Shown one piece after another: positions 49,953-61,239 of a DNA stretch of 64,000 bases (position 1 is the stretch's first letter; each line of letters opens with the position of its first letter). The DNA comes from Rusavskia elegans (taxonomy: Eukaryota; Ascomycota; Lecanoromycetes; Teloschistales; Teloschistaceae). The notes under the pieces were generated by a model, which was given only the letters and a program-made list of their open reading frames with translations, did not search any database and had not been told where the DNA came from. The DNA is taken from positions 62,001-126,000 of the forward strand of contig SAUG01000104.1 in assembly GCA_011316305.1 (NCBI GenBank), given 5' to 3'. The translations under genes and the position numbers were made by a program.

Positions 49953-50361
49953 TATTATATTTACGATTCTATAGAAATATTCTAAAAAATTATTTAAATA
50001 AGCGAGTCTAATTATCTATAGTTATCTATAGCCGCTATAGCTGCTTTCCGAGGTAAAACTTTTAGTAGATAGCTATCTATCGGTTACTATAGCTATTTTT
50101 ATTATATATATTATTTATTACTTCTATAAATAACTTCTTTTATTAGTTATTAATATAATTATTAAATATTCCTATATATTTTCTTTTTAATTACTTTTAT
50201 AATAAAGATATTTTATAATATTATAACCGTATCTTTACGGTTATATAGGATTAGTTATAATAATCTATACTAGGACTCCCTTACTATTTAGTAGCTCGGA
50301 CTACGTCTACGGCTGTAGCTAGGCTCGAACGTAACGCTTTCTAATATACAGAGACGTTACA
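49953..50361 (+). repeat. B7 3' LTR
   Basis: 409 bp, preceded by the purine tract TAAAGGGGGC. Terminal CA kept. Confidence 0.9.
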
Positions 50362-50366
50362 GTAGT

Positions 50367-50715
50367 CCGAACTACTAAATAGTAAAAAAGTCCTAGTATA
50401 TATTATCGCGACTAATTCTATATAGCTATAGAAATACGGTCGGGATATAATAGAATATCTTTATTATAGAAGTAATTAAAAAGAAAATAACTAAAAATAT
50501 TCTATAATTATATTAATAATTAATAAAATAAGCAATCTAATAGAAATAAAACGCGATATATATAATAAAAGTAGCTAATAGTATCGATAGATAACTGTCT
50601 ACTAAAAGTTTCTATTAAAAGAATCAGCTACGGCGGCTACGAGCGGCTATAGATAATTAGTTTTATTTAACTAGCCAATCTTCTAGAGTACTTCTATAGA
50701 ATCGTAGACGTAATA
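50367..50715 (-). repeat. B6 right LTR, second part
   Basis: 349 bp completing the LTR begun at 46,334. Followed by AATTA. Confidence 0.88.
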
Positions 50716-50720
50716 AATTA

Positions 50721-50828
50721 GTCGCGATAATCTATACCAGGATTCTTTTACTATTTAGTAGCTCGAACTACGTTTACGGCTATAGCTAGGCTCGAGTATA
50801 ATATTTTCTAATATATAAAAATATTATA
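50721..50828 (+). repeat. B5 5' LTR, second part
   Basis: 108 bp completing the LTR begun at 42,508. Confidence 0.88.
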
Positions 50829-53348
50829 TTTTAATAATTTACTATATTAGTCTCGTTACCCCGTTTTATAGATCGAAGCGATACTATTAAAGCGGTAACG
50901 CCTAGCGATTATAAAAAAAATAAAAAAGTTTTAAAACTATAGTTTATCTAGATAAATATCTACTATATATTATAAATAAATTAGTTTCTAAATAAAGTAA
51001 TTAAAATTCAATTTATAATATTATATCTAGGAAAGATAGTTTTTAATTAGACGCGGCTATAGATAAAAGACTATTTTAATAATCCGAAGAATTAAAAGAA
51101 AAATAAAATTTTATAAGTTTTTTATATCTTCGGTAATTTAATTATAGCTATAAAAGAAGCCTTTAGAAAAAATAATAAAGATAAGGTAACTAAAAGAAAA
51201 CTAATAGTTTTAAAATTAAAAAAGTTAGTAGCTATCTATATTACTTAGTTTAGAATATTAGTTTATAAGAAAGACTAGAAAGACTTAGCTTTAAAAGTCT
51301 ATTTTTATAAAAGATTTTATATAAAAATTAAAAAAGCTATAGAAATAATAAAAAAACTAGATTTATTTATATATTTAATCAAATTTTTAACTAGAATCGA
51401 TACTAGATAGTATAAAAACTATTAAAATAAATAGACGCTTGATAAAATAGAATTTACTAAAAGATAATTTAAAAGAAATCCGATAGAATTTAATACTACT
51501 AAAAATAGAAAATCGTAGACTAAAGTTTATTATTTATATAGAAAAATAGAATATTTTAAAAAGAATTATCTAATTAAAAAAATAATAAAGGTAACCGAAT
51601 ACTAGTTTAAAATAATAGAAGAATTATCTAAAAAAAATAAATTAGAAAATATATAACTAAAGGTAGGATAGCCTGCTATAATAATAATTATTTTATCTAT
51701 CTATTAAATAAAAAGATATTAGAATAGTATTTTATAGAACCGAAAAAAATAAAAAAAAAACTAGTACTAGAATTTAAACTCTATAAAATAGAAAAACCTC
51801 TAATAGTAGCTCTTAAAATTAAAATCGGAGGTTATAAAACGATAGCTTTTATAAATAGAAAAGAAAATAAAATAATAGAAAAACTATATAATTAAATTAA
51901 AAGATATATCTAAAAATTAATCTAGTAAAATAAATAGAATTATAAAAATTAAAATTAAAATAAAAAACGGATTTATTAGAATATTAAATTTTATATATTA
52001 TTAAAAACTCTAGATAATATATTATACTCGAAAATAAATAAAAAGAATCGATTTTAAAAATACTAGTATAAAAAAGTATAGTCGGAAAAAGAATAGAACT
52101 ATAAATAATATATCTTTTTATTTATAAAAACTTTTTTTATAGAAAATTAGATATTAAGTCGAATATAGACTATAAATAGATTAATAAAATTAATACCCTT
52201 TTTAATAAAGAAAATAAAATATAGGAAATTAAAATTTAAAGAAACTATTACTATTTACTAGTATAGCTAGCTTTAAAATATAATAAAAATTAAAAAATAA
52301 TCTAAAGATTATAGATAGAAAATAATAAAAAGTTTTACTAAAATATTATTAGAAAAATAAAATAAATCGAATATAATTCTATACTAGAACTAGAAAAAGT
52401 AATATTAGATATTATATTAAACGTATAACTACGAAATAAATAGTTTCTAATATTATTTTTATAGGATAAAATAGTATTTAAAAAATAGAATTTAACTAAA
52501 ATATTAGGAGATCCGGATATAATTTATAATATTAATATTTAATTTAGAACTAATAAATAGATATAATATAAAGAAATCTTTTACTAGATATTATTTTATA
52601 TATCTATTATTTCTAGAAGCTTAAAAAAATCGAATTTATTTAAAAACTAATTAAAATTAACCGAATTAAAACTAGAAATAAATTTAATAGACGTCTTTTA
52701 TACGGCTAGTAAAAAACTAACGGAAGAATAAAATATTATAGAATTATTAAATTTATTAAAACGAAATAATACGTATTATTTCTAAATAATAATATTACTT
52801 TTACGTTTATCTAAAATATAATAATATATAATAAAATACTTTTATTTTTTAAAAAATCGATAAAAATCCGACTTTTAAATAAGATACTAATTACGAATTT
52901 CTTTTTTAGAATTTAAAAATAATTTAGTATAATAATATACTTTAGTATATTCTCTAAAGATATTTTTAATATTAAAATTAAATTTATTTTTTATATTTTT
53001 AAAATATTTTCCTATAGATATTAGTTTTTAGAAATAAAAAAAAATAGAATAATAATATAGAGAATATTAGAAATTAGAAATATATAGAATTTCTAGGCCC
53101 GAATATATTTACTATAAATATTACTATCTATTTTAATTTTATATTTTTTAAAAAATTATAAATATAAAGATTATAAAGAAAAAATATAATAATATTTCTA
53201 GATTAAATATAATAAAAAGATTTTAAACGGTTTTTTTTAAAAATATATAATAAAAACCTTAAAAAGAAAATATTAAAAAAAAGAAAAAATAGAATTTTAA
53301 ATATTTTATATAGAATTAATTAGATAGATAGCGATATAGAAAAGGCCG
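50829..53348 (+). pseudogene. Fam-B B5 gag-type region with readable zinc knuckle, RIP-killed
   Basis: 2,520 bp, co-linear with B2. At 51,528-51,569 the frame reads YYLYRKIEYFKKNY, exactly the Cys-x2-Cys-x4-His-x4-Cys spacing with all four ligands turned to Tyr by TG to TA or CA to TA changes. No RT or integrase motif. Distal half unrecognised. Confidence 0.75.
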
Positions 53349-53759
53349 TATTATATCTATAATTCTATAGAAATATTCTAGAAAATTATCTAACTAAACG
53401 AGACTAATTATCTATAGTTATCTATAGCCGCTATAGCCGACCCTTTTAATAGAGATTTTTAACGGACGGCTACCTATCGGTACTATCGGCTACTTTTATT
53501 ATATATATTACTTTTTACTTCTATTAGATTACTTTTTTTATTAGTTATTAATATAATTATTAAATACCTTTAGTTATTTCCTTTTTAATTATTTTTATAA
53601 TAAAAATACTTTATAATATCGCGACTATACTTCTATATCTATATAGGATCAGTCGCGATAATTTATACTAGAATTCTTTTACTATTTAATAGTTCGGACT
53701 ACGTCTACGGCTATAGTTAGGCTCGAGCGTAACGTCTTCTAATATATAGGAACGTTACA
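53349..53759 (+). repeat. B5 3' LTR
   Basis: 411 bp, preceded by a GATATAGAAAAGGCC purine tract. Terminal CA kept. AATAT follows. Confidence 0.9.
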
Positions 53760-53764
53760 AATAT

Positions 53765-56071
53765 CGATCGTTTTTTAAAAGATTTTAATTTCTTCTAGTT
53801 TCTAGAAATAATAAATATATAAAAAAGTATCTAGTTAAAAATTTCTTTATCGGATATTTTTTTTCGGTTTTTAAATTATATTCCGATATTATAAACTATT
53901 TCTAGATTTTCTAATATTTCCGCTAACTTTTATTTCTTAGTTACTATTTTATCCTATAATAATAAAGTTAGAAACTATTTATCTTTTAAATATATATTTA
54001 GTATAGAATTCGATATTCTTTTATCTAGTTTTTTATCTAATTCTGGTATAGAATTATATTTAGCTTTTTCTTTTTCTTTAATAATATTTCGGTAGATTTT
54101 TTTAATATCGTTTATCTATAGTATTTAGATTAATTTTGAGATTTTATTATATTTTAAAGCCAGTTATATTAGTAGATAGTAGTATTTTTTCTAGATTTTT
54201 ATTTTCTATACTTCGCTTTCTTTTTTAAAAAGTATATTAATTTTCTTAATTTATTTATATTTAATATTTAATACGATATCTAGTTTATTATATAAAAGAT
54301 TTATATATATAAAAAGATATACTATCTATAATTCTATTTTTTTTCTAACTATATTTTTTTATACCGATATTTTAGAAATTAATTTTTTCTATTTATTTTC
54401 TACTATAATATACTATCTAAAGCTTTCGATTATTATAAAATTTAATATTCCGATAAATCCGTTTTTTATTTTAATTTCGATTTTCGTAATTCTATTATTA
54501 TATTAGAGATTTTTTAAATCTATCTATTAATCTAATTATATAATCATTTTATAATTTTATTTTTATTTTTTCTATTTATAAAAGCTATCGTTTTATAATT
54601 TCTAATTTTAATTTTTAAAGCCGCTATAAAAAGTTCTTCTATTTTATATAATTTAAATTCTATTATTAACTTTTTTCTGACTTTCTTTAATTCTATAAAG
54701 TATTATTCTAATTTTTTTTTATCCGATAGATAGATAAACTAATTATTACTATAATAGACTATCTAAATTTTAGTTATATATTTTCTAGTTTTTTTTTCGG
54801 ATAATTTTTCTATTGTTTTAAACTAGTATTCGGTTATTTCTATTATTTTTTTAGTTAGATAATTTTATTTAAAATATCTTGTCTTTTTATATAAATAATA
54901 AATTTTAGTCCGCGATTTTTTATTTTCGGTAGTATTAAATTTTATTAAATTTCCTTTAAATTATTTTTTAACGAGTTCTATTTTATTAAATATCTATTTT
55001 TCTAAATATATCTTATACTATCTAGTATCGATTCTAGTTATAAATTCGATTATAAACGCTAGTAAATCTAGTTTTTTAATTACTATTATAGCTTTCTTAA
55101 CTTTTATATAAAACCTTTTATAGAAATAAACTTTTAGAACTAAATCTTTCTAATTTATTTTATAAACTAATACTCTAAACTAAATAGTATAAACAGCTAT
55201 CGATTTCTACTATTTTAGAACTATTAGTTTTCTTTCTATTATCCTATTTTTATTATTATTTCTAGACTGGCCGGTTCGGGTCGGATTTCCGTCGAACTGT
55301 CGGATATTCGATCCGATTTTAGTAATCCGATCCGGACCCGACCCGGACCAGATTCGAATCTTAGTAGACCGAATCCGGATCGAGTTATTTAATAATCCGA
55401 TTCGGATCCGATCCGATTAAATTATATATTTAATATATTATTATTATAATATTTCAATAAAAGTAATATATCGAGGTAATATATTTAGTTTTACTATAGA
55501 TTTTCTAGCTAGTATAGTTAATTAATTAGAATTTTTTTAGTAAATTTATATAATAGTTATACTAGTTTTATACTTTTATACTAGAATTTAGTATTTTTAC
55601 GGATCGGGTCGGGTTAATTAATTCGAATTTAAAATCCGGCCGGATCGGGTTATATTTTAATCTAACCCGATTTAAATCGGATCGAGTTAGTTAACCCGAA
55701 TTCGAAATCCGACCTGACGGCCAATCTAATTATTTCTAAAGGCTTTATTTATAGCTGTAATTAAATTACCGAAAATATAGAAAATCTATATTATTATTTT
55801 TATTTTAACTTTCCGGATTATTAAAACAGTTTTCTATTCGGAACTATATTTAATTAAAAACCATTATATTTAAATATAATATTATAAATAGAATTTTAAT
55901 TATTTTATTTGAAAATTGGTTTAAATATAATACGAAGTAGATATTTAACTAGATAAACTATAGTTTTAAAAATTCTTTATCTCTTTTATAGATATTAGAC
56001 GTTACTACTTTAATAGTATCGCTTCGATCTATAGGGCGGAATAACGAGACAAATATAGTAAATTATTAAAA
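53765..56071 (-). pseudogene. Fam-B B4 gag-type region, proximal part, RIP-killed
   Basis: Continues B4 after B5, co-linear with B3 37,290-39,097 in inverted orientation. Interrupted by the hAT-like MITE at 55,263-55,728. Confidence 0.65.
55263..55728 (+). mobile_element. hAT-like MITE, copy 1
   Basis: 466 bp flanked by a perfect 8-bp duplication ATTATTTC (55,255-55,262 and 55,729-55,736), the length typical of hAT insertions. Ends are TAGACTGGCC...GGCCAATCTA, inverted with one RIP-type difference. Subterminal GGGTCGG/CCGACCC words are repeated in both orientations. No coding frame. B3 lacks it at the same site. Confidence 0.82.
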
Positions 56072-57114
56072 TATTATATCTCTATATATTAAAAGGCGTT
56101 ATATTTAAATCTAGCTATAGCTATAGATATAGTCCGAACTATTAAATAGTAAAGGAATTCTAGCGTAAATTATTATAATATCAGCGGATCCTAAAATGGA
56201 TTTTCAGATTAGACCGGCTGACAGCCATTTTAATCCAAATAATCCAAATAATCTAATTAATTTAAATAATTCAAAAATCCAAAAAATAGATTTTCGATAG
56301 ATTGGAGCTCTAATAGTAGCTATAGTACGAATATCTACTTAGTAAACAGTCTAAAATAGGATCTATATATAAGCTAAATATAAACCTATATAACCTAAAT
56401 TAAAAATAAGATTTAGCGGCCGCCGCTAAAAGCGGAAATAACGGAAGTCGAATATCTATTTAATAAACTACGCTAGATCTAATCTAATTAGATTCTAGTA
56501 AAGAAACCTTATATTTTCGATCTAGACGAAGCTAGCCTAGCGGTATATATAGGCGTATATAGGCCTACTAACTAATAAGGATTTAAACGAATTTAAAATT
56601 AAATCTCTAAATCTTTTTAGCCGGTTTTAGCTATCTTAGCCGCTTAGCCGTCTTAGCCGTCTTAGCCGCGTAGCTACGTAGCTTCGAGTATATCCGAAAC
56701 CGGCTAATAAGCCGCTTGTAAGCCGCTCTTAGCCGTACCGGCCGAAAACCGGCTAAGACGGCTGAGACAGCTAAAACCGGCTTCAAGCCGGTTTTGGAAA
56801 ATACTGATAAACTAATTCTATATAGCCATAAAAGTGAAATTATAATATTACGAGACGTTTTTATTATAAAAGTAATTAAAAAGAAAATAGTAGAAAGTAT
56901 TTAATAATTATATTAACAATTGATTAAAAAAGCTATCTATAAAAGTAATAAACGATATATATATTAAAAATAGCCGATAGTTTTAGTAAATAGCTATCTA
57001 CTAAAAGCTTCTATTAAAAGAGTCGGCTATAGCGGCTATAGACGGCTATAGATAATTAGGCTCGTTTATCTAATCAATTTTTTAAAATACTTTTATAGAA
57101 TCGTAAACGTAATA
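56072..57114 (-). repeat. B4 right LTR, interrupted by a MITE
   Basis: 410 bp in two pieces (56,072-56,178 and 56,812-57,114) around the MITE at 56,179-56,809. Confidence 0.85.
56179..56809. mobile_element. MITE with GC-rich hairpin, copy 2
   Basis: 631 bp, same family as 15,779-16,362: TATCAGCGGATCC start and ACTGATA end, with TTAGCCG/CGGCTAA hairpin arms near 56,630-56,770. Flanked by AA (56,177-56,178 and 56,810-56,811), a 2-bp duplication. It keeps more CA/TG than the surrounding LTR. Confidence 0.78.
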
Positions 57115-58221
57115 AAAAGACTTTACTTTAATTTAAATTTTGAATATTTAGTTCCGTTAGCTCCGCTATAACGAGTTTATTTGATAGAAATTTAGAAAGA
57201 CGAATATAGCGAAAACAATCCTACTATAGAAAAAGTCTATATTTAATATATTAAATAAAATCCCGTCTATAGTTATTATAATAATAGTTCTATCGAATTT
57301 TATAATAATAAAATGGAAAATTATAATAGAATTTATAAAAAATTCGATTATAAAAAAGTTAACTACAATTTCGTTAATATTAAGCCGATGGTTTTATACT
57401 CGTACTAGAAATATAATACTTTATTCGAGTTATATAATAAATTATTTAAATATTTTAAAACTATTTATTAGAATATAGAAAATAATAAAGCCGGAATATA
57501 AATATTTATTACCGATAAATATTTTTCTAGTAAAAAAAATAGTTTTATATTTCGTATAATTACTTTAAATAGCGAGTCGATTATTAGAATTTATTTAGCT
57601 TTTAAACGTTTATATTATACTATTTTTCTATTAGTTTTCTATTCGGAAATATCTAATATTAGAAATATATATATTAATTCTAGATATTATATTAATAGCC
57701 GATAAAAAGTTTATTTTTAATAGTATCGAAATTAAAAAACTTTCGAAAAAGATTTCTATTTACGGAATAAATAAATAAATTTATTAAACTAATAAATTCG
57801 CCGTATTTATCTTTTGTTTAAAAGGCGATTCGGTTATAGTAGAATTTACTAGAGAAACCTATATTATTAGATATCTTGAAACAATTTTACTACTAGATAT
57901 AAATATTTTAACGCCGAAAAAAATAATTTTAAATTACTAAAAATAGTAGAATATTATCGGAAGCTATAAACGCTTTAAAATTAATTTTGCTTTCTATATA
58001 TATAAGAAATCGAACCTTAAATATACTAATAGAATTATATAAATTCTAGTAAAATATCGAAATAATATTCCTGGAAACTATTATTTTTTTTTCGAATCTA
58101 AATTAAAATTAACGTTAAAAATAAATTTTCATTCTAATAGTAGCGCGTCTATCTATACAGTCGATACTTTAATTAATTTTTTAAATATCTATAATATAAG
58201 CTATTTATTAGTAGTTTTATT

Positions 58222-58644
58222 TAGGCTGGCTGTCGGGTCGGATTTCGAACCCGGATTAACTAATCCGACCCGATTCGACCGAGTTTTAAACTCGAGTTAG
58301 CTAACTCGACCTAATCTAAAAGAACGCTAAGCCCTAGTATAAAAGTATAAAGCTAGTATAACTATTATATAAATCTATTTAAAAAATTTTAATTAATTAA
58401 CTACGCTAGCTAGAAAATCTGTAGTAAAATTAAATATATTATCTCGATATATTATCTTTATTAAAATATTAAAATAATTATATATTTAATATATAATTTA
58501 ATCGTATTAGATTCGGATCGGGTTACTAAATAATCCGATTCGGATTCGACCCGTTAAAATTCGGGTCGAGTCCGGGTTAGATTACTAAAATCGGATCGGA
58601 TACCTGACGGTTCGACGGGAATCCGACTCGAACCGGTCAGTCTA
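58222..58644 (-). mobile_element. hAT-like MITE, copy 2
   Basis: 423 bp in opposite orientation to copy 1, with a perfect 8-bp duplication GTTTTATT (58,214-58,221 and 58,645-58,652). Ends TAGGCTGGC...GTCAGTCTA. The uninterrupted site is visible in C1 near 13,490-13,505. Confidence 0.82.
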
Positions 58645-60193
58645 GTTTTATTTAAACGAATTCGGTTTAAAAAAGTTATCGAAAATTAATATAAAAAATA
58701 CTATATCGTTACATTTAATATAATTTCCTTTGTTATAGATTTTATCTAGAATATTATAAAATATAACGTTAAAAATATAGCGAAGAAAACAGCTATTAAA
58801 ACTATTATAATATTTATTACCGCCGCGGTTATATAGAATAAAACTATAAATCGTTTGAAATTATCTAATATAATTAGTATACAGAATATTCTAATAAATT
58901 TAAACGTTTTCTATTCGGTTAATAAAATAAATCTAAATAAAAATTTAGTAAAACTTAGTATAAATTTAGCTAAAAATATCGAATTCGCTAAATTAACTTT
59001 CTTTACTATATCTATAGATCCTAAATTAAAATACCGTCTATCTAACGATATTACGGTTTAGAGTAAACAAATAATAATATAATAACTAGCCGCCGTTACT
59101 AAAAAATATAAGAATATAATTATTAATTAAAAAACTATAGTAGATATCTTTTAAAAAAAAATAGATATTAATATTTCTAAAAGAAAAAATAAAGCCTATA
59201 GATTTAAAAATTTATAATTTAAACTATATAGATTATACTAAACTAGTTATAGCTTTTAATAAATTCTATAAATAAAATAAAATAGAGTTTTCCGAATAGC
59301 TAATATCTTTTCTATATTCTGTTTTTATAGTATAAAAAAGAGACGAATAATTGTTAATATATAAAGTTTTAAAACTATTATAGAATCGGATAGTTATCTT
59401 CTTTTATTATAAACGGATATTATCGCTGTAGTACTAGATTATCTCTATATTTCGGTCGTTATTTATATAAAATAGTTTTATTAATTTAGTATTAAACGCT
59501 GTAATCGTTATAAATTTATAGTAGTCTTTTATTATAGATAGAATTAAACTTCGGTAGCGTTTATAGAATATATAGACTCGTCGCTATATATAAAATATTT
59601 AACCGATAATTTATTCTATCCGTTTAAAAATTTCGCGAAAATCTATATAGACGATATTATAATTTTTTTATATAGTTTAAAAAAATATCTAAAATATTTT
59701 AAACGAGTATTTATTCTATTCCGAAAAAAACGAATTAATTTTAAATTAGATAAATTAATTATAGAATACTTTTTAATTCGTTTATTCGAATAATATATTA
59801 ATACTTTAGAAATAACTAATTTAATGAATAAAATTAAAACTATTTCGAAAAAAGCTTTTTCTAAATATCTATAGAATCTGAAAACCTATTTCGGAATAAC
59901 TAGCTAGTTTTATTATATAACTATAAAATATATATAGCTCGACGAGTTTTTATAAAAAAAAGATTCTATTTATAAAAAAACTCGGACAAAACTTTAAAAA
60001 ATTTAAATAAAAATTCTATTTAAAGAAATTAAAGTATAATTCTATTCTAGAAAAAAAAAACTATTTTGGATACTATAAATAGTATTCGAATTATTAACTT
60101 TCTTCTACTATTTCGATTCTATAAAAAAACTCTACGTCGATCTAGATATATTAAAGTAATTCGGTTTTACAGTAATTATATATTATATTAAAT

Positions 60194-61239
60194 TCTTTTA
60201 TAGAATTTCTATCCGAGATTATAATTGAATTATTATATATATACGTTTTATTACCGTAGTTTCTGTACGATAATAATAGTTGTTGCTTGTACAGCAAAGA
60301 ATTATCGCAGTTAAAAGAAGCAGTTAACTAAAGTTTATAGTATTAGTCGTTATTATTCTATTATATTCTCTATTTAATCACTATTTTTCTTTTATAAACA
60401 AATATCACTCTATATATACGAAAAAGCGAGCGACCTTCCACTAGAATTCTCTTATACTAGTTCGAAATACGTACGATTATAAACTACTAATATAGTTTCT
60501 AGAACTATTTACTAGACGGTAATACTATCTTTTACTTTTATTATTTTATTTTCGTCTACGGTCGCGTTCGAATCTAAACGGTCTACTAATTAATTTAATA
60601 TTTAATAACTACTAGTTCGGATTCTAGTAGAATAAAAGCTTTTACTAGAAGTTTAATATAGTTACTAAAATTATACGGTTTCGGCGGATTTAGAATACGA
60701 AGTTTTAATATCGTAGTTAAAATTAATAGATCTCGGAATTTAAAGTCCGTTATAGTAGACGGATTAGCGAGAACTCGGTCGACGTTATTAAATAGCTCGA
60801 ATTTAACGGTTTCGAATTCTATTTCTTTTAATTAGAAAGATATAATCGTAGTTTATTATTAGTAGAAATTCTATATATATCAACCTATAATCTAGACTAT
60901 TACAAAAGATACGTACGTCAAATACGATAATATAAATTAAATCAGTCCGTAGTAGTTACAAATAATAGTAAAAAAAGACAAAGAAAAAGCGATTATAAAA
61001 TATATATATTCCGAAATTCTGCTATATTATATTTTAAATAAATTATAGAAATTTAAATTACGAAAATATTACGGAATAGATCCGAGTTAACTTTAGATAA
61101 TTTTCTAGTTTAAATTAATTAGATTGGAGTACTAGTTTTTATACCGTATATCTAACGCTAGCGTATCAATACTAAAATAAATTGCTTACGAAACCGACGG
61201 TAAACCGAGTATTAAAAAAATAAATAAAATAATAAAACA
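60194..61239. mobile_element. Unclassified 1,046-bp insert with 14-bp direct repeats and A-rich right end
   Basis: Absent from C1 at about 15,080. Flanked by ATATTATATTAAAT at 60,180-60,193 and 61,240-61,253. The right end is A-rich (ATTAAAAAAATAAATAAAA...), as after a non-LTR element's tail. Retains more CA/TG than C2 around it. No recognisable protein motif, LTR or inverted termini. Confidence 0.6.

Larger units (their letters stand above)
46396..50361 (+). mobile_element. Fam-B retrotransposon B7, pol-only form, innermost insertion
   Basis: 3,966 bp, LTRs 46,396-46,804 and 49,953-50,361 (409 bp each). Target duplication GTAAT (46,391-46,395) versus GTAGT (50,362-50,366), one RIP-type difference. 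It lies in the right LTR of B6, making it the fifth layer counted from C2. Confidence 0.9.
42811..50715 (-). mobile_element. Fam-B retrotransposon B6, pol-only form, with B7 inside its right LTR
   Basis: Left LTR 42,811-43,221. Right LTR 46,334-46,395 plus 50,367-50,715 (411 bp once B7 is removed). Perfect duplication AATTA at 42,806-42,810 and 50,716-50,720. Internal region 43,222-46,333. Confidence 0.9.
42508..53759 (+). mobile_element. Fam-B retrotransposon B5, gag-only form, with B6 inside its 5' LTR
   Basis: 5' LTR is 42,508-42,810 plus 50,721-50,828 (411 bp after removing B6 and its duplication). 3' LTR is 53,349-53,759. Perfect duplication AATAT at 42,503-42,507 and 53,760-53,764. Internal region 50,829-53,348, 2,520 bp, gag type. 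Confidence 0.9.
41398..57114 (-). mobile_element. Fam-B retrotransposon B4, gag-only form, carrying B5 and two MITEs
   Basis: LTRs 41,398-41,807 and 56,072-57,114 (the latter 410 bp after removing the MITE at 56,179-56,809 and its 2-bp duplication). Perfect duplication AAAAG at 41,393-41,397 and 57,115-57,119. Internal gag-type sequence is 41,808-42,502 and 53,765-56,071, split by B5, and includes a hAT-like MITE at 55,263-55,728. Confidence 0.88.

Noticed and set aside
58855..59061. 68-codon open frame in the AT-rich block
   Set aside because: It is a surviving piece of the C2 polyprotein between protease and reverse transcriptase, co-linear with C1 near 13,710-13,910; not an independent gene.
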